Positions 1-6,390 of a stretch of DNA of 7,371 bases are shown piece after piece. The first letter of the stretch is position 1. Each line of letters starts with the position of its first letter. The stretch comes from an uncultured Rickettsiales bacterium (lineage in GTDB: Bacteria > Pseudomonadota > Alphaproteobacteria > UBA8366). The stretch covers positions 1 to 7,371 of the forward strand of contig CAJWTF010000167.1 of assembly GCA_913046825.1 (NCBI GenBank), in the 5' to 3' direction. The notes under the pieces were generated by a model. The model was not told the origin of the DNA. It did not search any database and worked only from the letters and a program-made list of their open reading frames with translations. The translations under genes and the position numbers were made by a program.

Positions 1-227
1 CCTTGATTGAAATCGACGGTGACAACCGGCCACATGCGGCGCGAAATACGGCGGAGGTTCTAGAAATTGTGCACCAACGTGTCGCGCCGGATTTGCCGCA
101 TGACGATTTTATTTTACGGGTGATCGACGATACCAAATTTCGCCGCGACTGTTCGATCATGATCGCGGAGGATTCGGTTCCTTTCAATTACCCCTATGCG
201 AAAAAGCCCGGCGGTTTGGTGGATTAG
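1..227 (+). CDS. 3' end of an unrecognised gene
   Basis: An open frame runs in from the left edge (first full codon at position 3) and ends at TAG 225-227, giving about 74 C-terminal residues. The translation is soluble, rich in charged residues, and ends with a stretch reading FNYPYAKKPGGLVD. I recognise no family, motif or membrane segment in it, and the N-terminal part that would identify it lies outside the window. Coding status is supported by the uninterrupted frame and protein-like composition, and by the short 41-base gap to the convergent CoA-transferase gene. The TTG at position 3 could formally be a start, but continuation upstream is more likely because no ribosome binding site can be seen. 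A weak hairpin followed by a T run lies just after the stop codon. Confidence 0.6.
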   Translation, partial: LIEIDGDNRPHAARNTAEVLEIVHQRVAPDLPHDDFILRVIDDTKFRRDCSIMIAEDSVPFNYPYAKKPGGLVD

Positions 228-233
228 CGAGTT

Positions 234-270
234 CGTATACTGGCCCAAGAGTCGGGATACGGGAGTTTTT
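234..270 (+). terminator. weak candidate terminator of the left-edge gene
   Basis: CGTAT at 234-238 can pair with ATACG at 257-261, and CCC at 244-246 with GGG at 254-256. This leaves a 7-base loop and a 5-base bulge on the left arm. GGAG and then TTTTT (266-270) follow on the plus strand, as expected of an intrinsic terminator for the gene ending at 227. The bulge makes the stem poor, and the T run overlaps the stop codon of the convergent gene (269-271). On the minus strand there is no T run after the hairpin. Confidence 0.3.
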
Positions 271-2602
271 AAACCGTCTCCGTCTTTATAACCTCGTCGG
301 TGTTGAGCGCGCGGATCTCTTCTTCGCTATAGCCGACTTCGCGCAACACTGCTTCATTATGCTCGCCGAGCAGCGGGGTGACTTGGCCCTCCGGCAAACC
401 CGTATCGCTGAAACGGATATATTGCCGCGCCAGACGCAGCGTTCCCGCCTTCGGGTGTTGATGCGTGACGACCATGTCGTTCGCTTGCGCGTGAGGGTCG
501 TCGAGAAAATATTCGCTGTCGCCTGATTGCGCTTCGAGTGCAGGCACGCCGGCTTCTTTCAAAGCGGTGAGCGTGTCCGCGAGTGAGCGTTCGGAGAAAG
601 CGGCGGCCATTTCCATGGCGAAGGGGGTTTCGTTCGGATGGCCCGCAGTAATTTCCGTCGTGGGCGCTGCAGCTCCCGCCACATCGCGGAGGGCCTCCCG
701 CTCTCCATCGTCGCGGGCGACCACGTAGACCCAACCATCTTTGAGGCGGTAGAGGCGGTGATAGGGATTGAGGCCGTATTGATCCTTGTCGGCAAGAGGG
801 CGCTCCGGTTTGCCATCATAGCGCGTGAACCAGGGCGAGCTGAGTACGACGGCGCTGTTGAGAAGGTTGCCGTCGACCCGTTGAACGATGCCGGTCCGGG
901 TGCGGGCGAAGATCGCGAGAATCGTACCGAGAGCTCCCATTGCGCCATTGGTGTAGTCGGTTGGCGCCAGTTGCGCCGGGAAGACCGGTGGGTTGTCCGG
1001 GCCGCCTTGGGCGCGTTCCATACCCATCAAAGCTTGAGCCAACGGGTCGATGCCTGGGCGCTTCGAGTAGGGACCGGTCCAGCCGTAACCGGTCAGATGG
1101 GTCTCGATCAGGTTGGGATTGATCGTCGCCCCAATACCCATGCGTTCGGTCGCGTGTGGGCGCAAATTGGCCAAGAGCGCGTCAGCGGTGGCCGCGACCT
1201 TTTGTACGATCTGCTTACCGGCATCGGTGCTTGTGTTGATCGAGATCGAGCGTTTGTTGAAGTTGATGTTGTAAAAATATGTCCGCCCGATCGGCCGCGA
1301 GAGATCGCCGGTGAGCGGCTCCAATTTGATCACATCGGCGCCGAGATCCGCAAGCAAACGGCCGCCGGTCGGTCCGGCAATGAGGTTGGTAATCTCCAGC
1401 ACTCGGATACCGGTCATCGGCAACGGGTCGGGTCCCTCAGCGGATGTGGGTGCAGCGGATTGTGGCTCCGGATAGTCGGCCGGAAGTCCGGTCACCGCGT
1501 CGTCGATATGAGTGCGCGGGCCCTTCACCCGGCCGGGGGTACCACTCATTTGAATTGGTACGCCCATTTGATGGACGCGACCGAGGGCCGGATCGTCCAG
1601 GCTAACCACCATTTCGTTGTGGAGGACTTGCGGGTCTTCCATGCCTTCTTCGGTGACGCGCGCGGGGGCAAAGGGAACGTCGGCCGCCTCAAACTCCGCG
1701 GACCATTCGGCTTGCGTCTTGGTGGCGATGATACGAGTCAGGGTCTCGCGCAGCTCCGTGTCGTCCTCCAGGGTGATGCCGCCACGACCTTGATCGAAGC
1801 GGTCTTCCTGGACCAACTCGCCAATTCCCATCAGATCGGCGGCGATGGCGATGAAGCGCACATGAACGCAGCCGAGTTGCACGTATTTACCGTCCGCGCA
1901 TTGGTAGACGCTGTAGAACGGCGCGCTGCCGGAAGGGTGAGTTTGGAAGACGTGCTTTGGAATGTGATCACCGAGCACCTTTGGATGATAGAGCAGGGCG
2001 CCCGCCATCAAGGTCGTCTCGATCGCTCTGCCTCGGCCCGTCGTTTCCCGCGCGAGGATCGAAGAGGCGATGCCAAGGCAGGCTAACAAGGCGCCGCCGA
2101 CGCTCGGCAGGGGATGTACGACATGGACTGGTGCGGGGCGGAATCCCGGCATGCCGCCAAGCACACCCATGCGGGCCAAGACAAGATCGTCGATCGGCGG
2201 CTCATCCTTCAGCGGCCCGCGTTTGCCGAAACCCGTGATTGAGCAACTGACCAAACGTGGGTTGAGGCTTTTGAGCCATGTGGCTTCGACCAGGGACTGT
2301 CCTTCTGCGCTCGGTGCGAAATCATCAACTAAGATATCCGCGCCGGCGACCAAACGGCGGTAGAGCTTAGCGGCGTTGGATGTGTCTGAATCGCGCCCGG
2401 CGGCGGCTTCGTTCAGATCGAGTTTGACGCATTCCTTACCGCGGTCCCAGACGATGAAACCGCCGTCGCGCATCTTCGCTACGGAAGGGTCGACGAGCCG
2501 GATGACCCGTGCGCCGTGGTCGGAAAGAAACATCGTGGCGAGAGCCGCCGCGGGCCCTGTGCCGAGATCGAGTACGGTGATTCCGTCGAGTGAGCTTGCC
2601 AT
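269..2602 (-). CDS. tandem two-domain CaiB/BaiF (family III) CoA-transferase
   Basis: Family III CoA-transferases move CoA between a CoA-thioester donor and a carboxylic acid through an aspartyl-CoA anhydride; the substrates of this one cannot be told. The usual protein is about 400 residues, but this one is 777 and contains two complete copies in tandem, roughly residues 5-370 and 397-770, joined by an Ala/Pro-rich linker. Copy 2 is canonical: LIAGPTGGRLLADLGADVIKLEP near 407-429 and PGIDPLAQALMG with the predicted catalytic Asp519. Copy 1 is more divergent (GTGPAAALATMFLSDHGARVIRL near 14-36) but keeps an Asp at the equivalent site, D138 in PPIDDLVLARMG. The frame is open 44 codons further upstream to 2734, but that stretch overlaps the preceding gene. 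ATG 2602 begins MASSLDGITVLDLG, where the family homology starts, and has AGGAGG in front. The gene is last in the minus-strand cluster, 62 bases after the DUF2062 gene. Family is sure; function is unknown. Confidence 0.93.
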   Translation of the reverse strand: MASSLDGITVLDLGTGPAAALATMFLSDHGARVIRLVDPSVAKMRDGGFIVWDRGKECVKLDLNEAAAGRDSDTSNAAKLYRRLVAGADILVDDFAPSAEGQSLVEATWLKSLNPRLVSCSITGFGKRGPLKDEPPIDDLVLARMGVLGGMPGFRPAPVHVVHPLPSVGGALLACLGIASSILARETTGRGRAIETTLMAGALLYHPKVLGDHIPKHVFQTHPSGSAPFYSVYQCADGKYVQLGCVHVRFIAIAADLMGIGELVQEDRFDQGRGGITLEDDTELRETLTRIIATKTQAEWSAEFEAADVPFAPARVTEEGMEDPQVLHNEMVVSLDDPALGRVHQMGVPIQMSGTPGRVKGPRTHIDDAVTGLPADYPEPQSAAPTSAEGPDPLPMTGIRVLEITNLIAGPTGGRLLADLGADVIKLEPLTGDLSRPIGRTYFYNINFNKRSISINTSTDAGKQIVQKVAATADALLANLRPHATERMGIGATINPNLIETHLTGYGWTGPYSKRPGIDPLAQALMGMERAQGGPDNPPVFPAQLAPTDYTNGAMGALGTILAIFARTRTGIVQRVDGNLLNSAVVLSSPWFTRYDGKPERPLADKDQYGLNPYHRLYRLKDGWVYVVARDDGEREALRDVAGAAAPTTEITAGHPNETPFAMEMAAAFSERSLADTLTALKEAGVPALEAQSGDSEYFLDDPHAQANDMVVTHQHPKAGTLRLARQYIRFSDTGLPEGQVTPLLGEHNEAVLREVGYSEEEIRALNTDEVIKTETV

Positions 2603-2606
2603 GTCG

Positions 2607-2612
2607 CCTCCT
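2607..2612 (-). promoter_or_regulatory. Shine-Dalgarno of the CoA-transferase gene
   Basis: The minus strand reads AGGAGG here, four bases before ATG 2602. It fixes the start at MASSLDG and argues against the longer open frame that reaches 2734 inside the neighbouring gene. Confidence 0.8.
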
Positions 2613-2664
2613 GCCGAAAGCAAGATGGCGCTTAAACCGTGCGTGTCGATAGGGGTTCCGCGGG

Positions 2665-3174
2665 TTACGTCGTGGGACTGCGTCGGGCGCGGTATTTGCG
2701 CACAAATGCGAGGCTCCAGATATAGGCGATCCAACCGCTCAACGCGGCCCAGGGCACACAGCCGACCAGCATGCTGACACCCCAGCCTTCAAGGATTGTC
2801 GCGAACCAACTGCGCATCGCCTCCCAGTCGCTCAGGCTCACTTTCTGCGCGCTGTCCATCAATTTCACGAACCCGTCATATCCGGTCAAATCGTCGAGCC
2901 GGCCGAGCATGACCTGTCCGGTCAAAAAAAGCAGGTAGTAGATTGGTAACAACGTGAAGACGTTGGAAAGCCATGTCCACGCGAGGCCGTTAACCAGATG
3001 AAAATCCCAATTGAAGAGCTTCCGGCTAATCACCCAAGTGCCAAAGACGATGGGCATTTGGATGCCCACTGTTGGTGTCATCGCCAATATGACGCCGACC
3101 ATGACACCGCGCGCCGTGTGCTCGGGCGCATGGCGGCTGCGTTTCAACGGGATGATGAGGCGGTAGCGCAACAT
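2665..3174 (-). CDS. DUF2062-type integral membrane protein
   Basis: From ATG 3174 the product is 169 residues. A basic N-terminus (LKRSRHAPEHTARG, 10-23) leads into a hydrophobic helix with G-V-M-V-G and T-P-T-V-G-I-Q-M-P (near 23-47). A second helix contains SNVFTLLPIYYLLFLTG (70-86), and a third hydrophobic stretch (about 130-157) is followed by a basic tail. The glycine/proline-rich first helix and the N-x2-T-x2-P signature fit DUF2062, inner-membrane proteins of unknown function. No clear Shine-Dalgarno precedes ATG 3174. The same frame stays open upstream for 34 codons, back to the stop codon of the cyclase gene, and the translation just upstream (KHGLWQRFAR) looks like natural protein. 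The true start may therefore be a non-ATG codon between 3174 and 3276. Family assignment rests on pattern recognition; the role is unknown. Confidence 0.8.
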   Translation of the reverse strand: MLRYRLIIPLKRSRHAPEHTARGVMVGVILAMTPTVGIQMPIVFGTWVISRKLFNWDFHLVNGLAWTWLSNVFTLLPIYYLLFLTGQVMLGRLDDLTGYDGFVKLMDSAQKVSLSDWEAMRSWFATILEGWGVSMLVGCVPWAALSGWIAYIWSLAFVRKYRARRSPTT

Positions 3175-3276
3175 CCGCGCGAAGCGCTGCCAAAGACCGT
3201 GTTTCCGTTCTTGCGCCAGAGGGATAACTTTCGCAGATTTCGTCCAAGCGGAATGTGCGACGGTGTCGGCGTGAAT

Positions 3277-5001
3277 TCAAGCCGACTTTTTCGTCTCGGC
3301 CTCTGGGTCTGCAGCGGAACTCGCCATAGGGTTGGCGTCGTCCGGCAGTGTATAGATGGAGATTGTTTCGTCACGGCCACGCAATTCTGCATCGAGGCGA
3401 GGATAGTGCGATAAATCAATGCCCGCGGCCTCCGCGGTTACCGCAGAAATGATGATGCCGCATTCGAATTCCTTGGTGAGGCCTTCGAGACGAGCCGCCA
3501 CGTTTACATTGTCGCCGATAGAGCTGACGATTGGCGTGGTCGGTGGTCCCATGCTGCCGACGATAGCATCGCCACTATGAATGCCAACGCCGATGCGCAA
3601 TTTTCGGCCAATTTCACTTTCGAAAGCTCGGTTGAGGTGATCCATTCGCCGCTGCATCTCTACCGCTCCTGCGATAGCCTCTCTGCATCCGGCTTCATAA
3701 CCTGATTCAAGGCCATACAATGCCATTAATCCGTCGCCATTGAAGTTAGCATAATGGCCTTTGGTGGTTTTCAATGCTTCGGACATTTCGAAGAAGAAAC
3801 GGTTCAAGATAAGCATGATGTCATAGGGCATTCGGTCCTCACCGAGTTTGGTGGAACCGCGCAAATCGACAAAAAGGATCGCCACCTGCCGTTCTTGTCC
3901 TTGCACCCCGCCGGGCAACCGTCCGTCGCGGGCAGTCGCGCTCGGTGGCAGCAACGGGACGATGGAGAGGTCGTGCCGCGGTCGAGCCTGGCAAGCAAGG
4001 CGCACATCTGCGGGTGCCGCGATCCGGCCAAGCGCTTTCGCTTCTATCTCGGATGGATGTTCAAGGTTGGCCAGTCCCTGGGTGATTTGGATGCGGCATG
4101 TGGTGCAACGACCGCGACCGCCGCAGACAGAAGCATGCGGAATACCGGCGGTTTGAATGAACTCTAAGATTGTCGGCCCCATCGCCCCCGACATGGTTGT
4201 ACCTTTAGGATAACTAATCCTGACGACTCCGTGGCGGTTTCGATAAAGACGGCGAAGGAAGCGTGCGATTAGCACAGTGGCGAGGGTTGCTAAAAAGATG
4301 CCGAAGGACAGGGGTATAGTCTTAAGAATAGCGGAGAGCTCTTCCGGTGGGGCTTGAGCCAACCCAATGCGCACGCTTTTAAGCCAGCCCGGTGCGGATG
4401 CCAATTGATCAACCATTTTGCCGGCCTGAATGAAGCCGAGCCATCCCAACAGTGGGATCATCAGGGCGATTGAATGAAAAAAAGGGGCGCACTTCTCGTA
4501 GCCCGCCTTGACCCGAAGCCAGAAATGCAATCCAACACAAAAATGCACCCAGACTACAACGATCAATAAAGTCTGTTGCCAGAAATGCCGCTCGTCGAGC
4601 CATAGGTACGAGATGACGTAATAATACGTCGCATCGAAATCCAAGAGATATGGCGCTAGTCGCGAGCCGATCACATGCTCAATCAAAAGCAACGGAATCA
4701 TTAGTCCAAATGCCAGCTGTACCGCTGCACCCGCTTTCAGGCGGAGATGACTTCGCTGAAAGACTGCGTATAGAGCCAAAAGCAAATGTGCGGCGAAGGA
4801 ACCATATAAAACCAAGATCCCCGGGGGGCTCTGCCAGATTGCCGAGTGGACCTTGCGGTACGCTTCCATCGCTTCGATGGACAGGAGGCCAAGCGCATGA
4901 TTGATCAGATGAGAGGTAATGAAGACGCCAATGGTGAGGCCGGAAAAAAGCCGGATATCGCGGATAGAAGGACGATAGCCCTGTTTCGCTTGTTCGGTCA
5001 T
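3277..5001 (-). CDS. cyaC: membrane-bound redox-type class III adenylate/guanylate cyclase with diheme-like anchor and [2Fe-2S] domain (CyaC-like)
   Basis: The product has 574 residues in three parts. Residues about 15-250 form six hydrophobic helices resembling an SdhC/cytochrome-b anchor. Histidines in or next to them (H31, H35, H72, H109, H153, H159, H176) are candidate heme ligands. Residues about 258-350 are a ferredoxin domain with C293-x5-C299-x2-C302-x34-C337. Residues about 370-553 are a class III cyclase with metal-binding Asp379 (FVDLRGST) and Asp423 (NGDG), and Asn500/Arg504 (GDNVNVAARL) as transition-state residues. The order matches CyaC of Sinorhizobium meliloti, described as a redox-regulated adenylate cyclase with a quinone-responsive diheme anchor. 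The adenine-selecting Lys position reads Asn419, so ATP versus GTP preference is open. Start 5001 is chosen over 5190 because AAGGGA precedes it, the membrane domain begins there, and the longer frame overlaps ubiA. It lies 25 bases after ubiA. Confidence 0.92.
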   Translation of the reverse strand: MTEQAKQGYRPSIRDIRLFSGLTIGVFITSHLINHALGLLSIEAMEAYRKVHSAIWQSPPGILVLYGSFAAHLLLALYAVFQRSHLRLKAGAAVQLAFGLMIPLLLIEHVIGSRLAPYLLDFDATYYYVISYLWLDERHFWQQTLLIVVVWVHFCVGLHFWLRVKAGYEKCAPFFHSIALMIPLLGWLGFIQAGKMVDQLASAPGWLKSVRIGLAQAPPEELSAILKTIPLSFGIFLATLATVLIARFLRRLYRNRHGVVRISYPKGTTMSGAMGPTILEFIQTAGIPHASVCGGRGRCTTCRIQITQGLANLEHPSEIEAKALGRIAAPADVRLACQARPRHDLSIVPLLPPSATARDGRLPGGVQGQERQVAILFVDLRGSTKLGEDRMPYDIMLILNRFFFEMSEALKTTKGHYANFNGDGLMALYGLESGYEAGCREAIAGAVEMQRRMDHLNRAFESEIGRKLRIGVGIHSGDAIVGSMGPPTTPIVSSIGDNVNVAARLEGLTKEFECGIIISAVTAEAAGIDLSHYPRLDAELRGRDETISIYTLPDDANPMASSAADPEAETKKSA

Positions 5002-5006
5002 TCCGG

Positions 5007-5012
5007 TCCCTT
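5007..5012 (-). promoter_or_regulatory. Shine-Dalgarno of the cyclase gene
   Basis: The minus strand reads AAGGGA here, five bases before ATG 5001. It lies in the 25-base gap after the ubiA stop codon (5029-5027). It supports the start at MTEQAKQ and suggests translation from a shared ubiA-cyclase transcript. Confidence 0.7.
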
Positions 5013-5026
5013 TTCGGGTATGCTGT

Positions 5027-5947
5027 CTACCAGGATTGCCCAGCGACAATGGTGGCAGTGATAAGAATGCCGAGCCATTTGTTCGATTTGAACTTGGCGA
5101 GGCAGTCTTGCGGGTCGTCGGTATCGAGCTGATAGATTTGCCATCCGAAGTGCAACGCGCCGAGGCCGACACCAGTATAATATACGTCATTCAACTCGGC
5201 GCGAAGTCCGGCGGCGATAAACATTGCGAGGGCGGCGAGATAGAATCCGGCGAGCCAAATTCGCGTCCGATCACCGAATAACAGTGCTGTCGAGCGCACA
5301 CCGATCAGCGCGTCATCCTCCTTATCCTGATGGGCGTAAATCGTGTCGTAGCCCAGCGTCCAGAAAAAGCCCCCGGCATAAAGAACGAGTACGGCCGGGT
5401 CGAGAGCCTCGGTGGTCGCAGCATACCCCACCAGAACGCCCCAGTTGAAGGTCAGCCCCAGAAAGGCCTGCGGCCAATAGGTGATGCGTTTCATTAGCGG
5501 GTACAGGGCAACCAGTGCCAGGGATGAGACCGCAAGCAGTATCGTGAAGTCGTTGAGCGCCAGCAAGATGAGCGCGGATAAAGTTAAAAGCAGAACCAGG
5601 AAAACGGCGGCATGCCAAAGCCTCAATCGCCCGCTGGCCAGCGGGCGGTTTGCGGTGCGCGCGACTTTGGCATCAATATCACGGTCCAGAATGTCGTTCC
5701 ACGTGCAGCCTGCGCCACGCATGAGAAAGGAACCCATTAAAAATAGTAGCGCTAATTTGCCTATTTCTTCGAGTGTCGCGCCTAAGACAGAGGTGAACGC
5801 AAGACCTAAGCCCCACCAACAGGGAATCGCTAGCAGCCAGACACCGATAGGGCGGTCGACCCGGGCGAGCCTGAAATAAGGCTGCAGTGCCGCGGGCACC
5901 TTCCGGTCGATCCAATCGCCTTGGGCAATGTCACTAGCATCGTTCAT
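5027..5947 (-). CDS. ubiA: 4-hydroxybenzoate polyprenyltransferase UbiA
   Basis: UbiA attaches the polyprenyl tail to 4-hydroxybenzoate in the inner membrane, an early step of ubiquinone synthesis. The 306-residue product from ATG 5947 has the normal family length and many hydrophobic helices. Both prenyl-diphosphate/Mg-binding motifs are present: NDILDRDID at 84-92, followed by KVARTANRPLASG, and YDTIYAHQDKEDD at 200-212. The N-terminal LARVDRPIGVWLLAIPCWWG (28-47) is also typical. The frame is open 68 codons further to 6151, but that part does not look like UbiA and would lengthen the protein abnormally, so MNDASDI at 5947 is preferred. No Shine-Dalgarno precedes it, so a leaderless or weakly initiated message is possible. 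It is first in the minus-strand cluster and divergent from rsmE, and the cyclase follows 25 bases later. Confidence 0.95.
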   Translation of the reverse strand: MNDASDIAQGDWIDRKVPAALQPYFRLARVDRPIGVWLLAIPCWWGLGLAFTSVLGATLEEIGKLALLFLMGSFLMRGAGCTWNDILDRDIDAKVARTANRPLASGRLRLWHAAVFLVLLLTLSALILLALNDFTILLAVSSLALVALYPLMKRITYWPQAFLGLTFNWGVLVGYAATTEALDPAVLVLYAGGFFWTLGYDTIYAHQDKEDDALIGVRSTALLFGDRTRIWLAGFYLAALAMFIAAGLRAELNDVYYTGVGLGALHFGWQIYQLDTDDPQDCLAKFKSNKWLGILITATIVAGQSW

Positions 5948-6210
5948 ATTGATGATACTGCGATGGTTCCGGTTTGATCTCAAGAATGCTCGCTCGCACT
6001 TTTTGAGAATTGATGGCAAATTATGATGGTGACCTACTTTGGAGAGTGATTGCTTTACTTGCCAGGTTAGCCCAGTTCGATATGGCGTGTGCAGCATGTT
6101 CAAAAGAGAAGTTACCTGTTGACCGGTATCGGGAATGATTATTATAGCCAATGGGCAACCGCGGGACGTATCGAAACGCCCAAGGTAGTGTAAATTGAAT
6201 CTGGGCGCTG

Positions 6211-6246
6211 CGCTGTTTGGCCGCCAACGCTGGCGATGTGACAGCG
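6211..6246. repeat. imperfect inverted repeat upstream of rsmE
   Basis: CGCTGT (6211-6216) pairs with ACAGCG (6241-6246). Inside, CGCCA (6222-6226) pairs with TGGCG (6231-6235) around a 4-base loop, with a symmetric 5x5 internal loop between the two stems. It could be an operator, an RNA structure in the rsmE leader, or chance. No T run follows on either side, so it is not an intrinsic terminator. Confidence 0.4.
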
Positions 6247-6275
6247 GGTATGAAATCGGACCAAATTTTTAAATG

Positions 6276-6301
6276 GGTGGCCGGTTATTTTTGGCCTCAC
6301 C
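6276..6301. repeat. second imperfect hairpin upstream of rsmE
   Basis: GGT-GGCC (6276-6282) pairs with GGCC (6293-6296) and ACC (6299-6301), with a TC bulge and a 10-base loop rich in T. It lies about 90 bases before the rsmE start, next to the hairpin at 6211-6246. Function unknown. Confidence 0.3.
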
Positions 6302-6390
6302 AGAGAGAGCGTGTTAGCGAGGGGGTTAGGAATCTGGTTTTCGGATTGGACGCGCCTCTAAAATCAAATGAGATGGGCAAATAACCTGCT

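Larger units (their letters stand above)
5948..6390. other. divergent intergenic region between ubiA and rsmE
   Basis: About 440 bases without a convincing gene. It must contain promoters for ubiA (leftward) and rsmE-gshA (rightward). I see no strong sigma70 pair. Weak candidates are TAAAAT at 6359-6364 as a -10 for rsmE, and TATCAT on the minus strand just before the ubiA start. Two imperfect hairpins lie at 6211-6246 and 6276-6301, and an A/T-rich block (AAATTTTTAAAT, 6263-6274) precedes the second. Minus-strand open frames covering parts of this region (6021-6227 and the ubiA extension to 6151) show no protein-like features. No tRNA, riboswitch or known small RNA was recognised. Confidence 0.6.

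Noticed and set aside
638..2086. Long plus-strand open frame (482 codons) antisense to the CoA-transferase
   Set aside because: It shows no recognisable domain, and the minus strand there encodes a full conserved enzyme. Long antisense frames are common opposite G+C-rich genes.
2603..2734. N-terminal extension of the CoA-transferase
   Set aside because: It overlaps the end of the DUF2062 gene, has no family similarity, and a perfect AGGAGG precedes the internal ATG at 2602.
3026..3280. Minus-strand frame starting with TTG overlapping the cyclase stop (TTGA)
   Set aside because: The overlap looks like translational coupling, but the product is Arg/His-rich with no family likeness and is out of frame with the DUF2062 protein, which is the better coding frame in 3026-3174.
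3754..4167. Plus-strand frame opposite the cyclase
   Set aside because: It is a shadow of the ferredoxin and cyclase domains, whose catalytic and cluster residues are intact on the minus strand.
5002..5190. N-terminal extension of the cyclase
   Set aside because: It would overlap the 3' end of ubiA by over 160 bases and is low-complexity Ser/Thr/Arg sequence. AAGGGA precedes the start at 5001.
6021..6227. Minus-strand 68-codon frame in the intergenic region
   Set aside because: It has no ribosome binding site, no domain and atypical composition; it overlaps the non-coding ubiA upstream region and part of the hairpin at 6211-6246.
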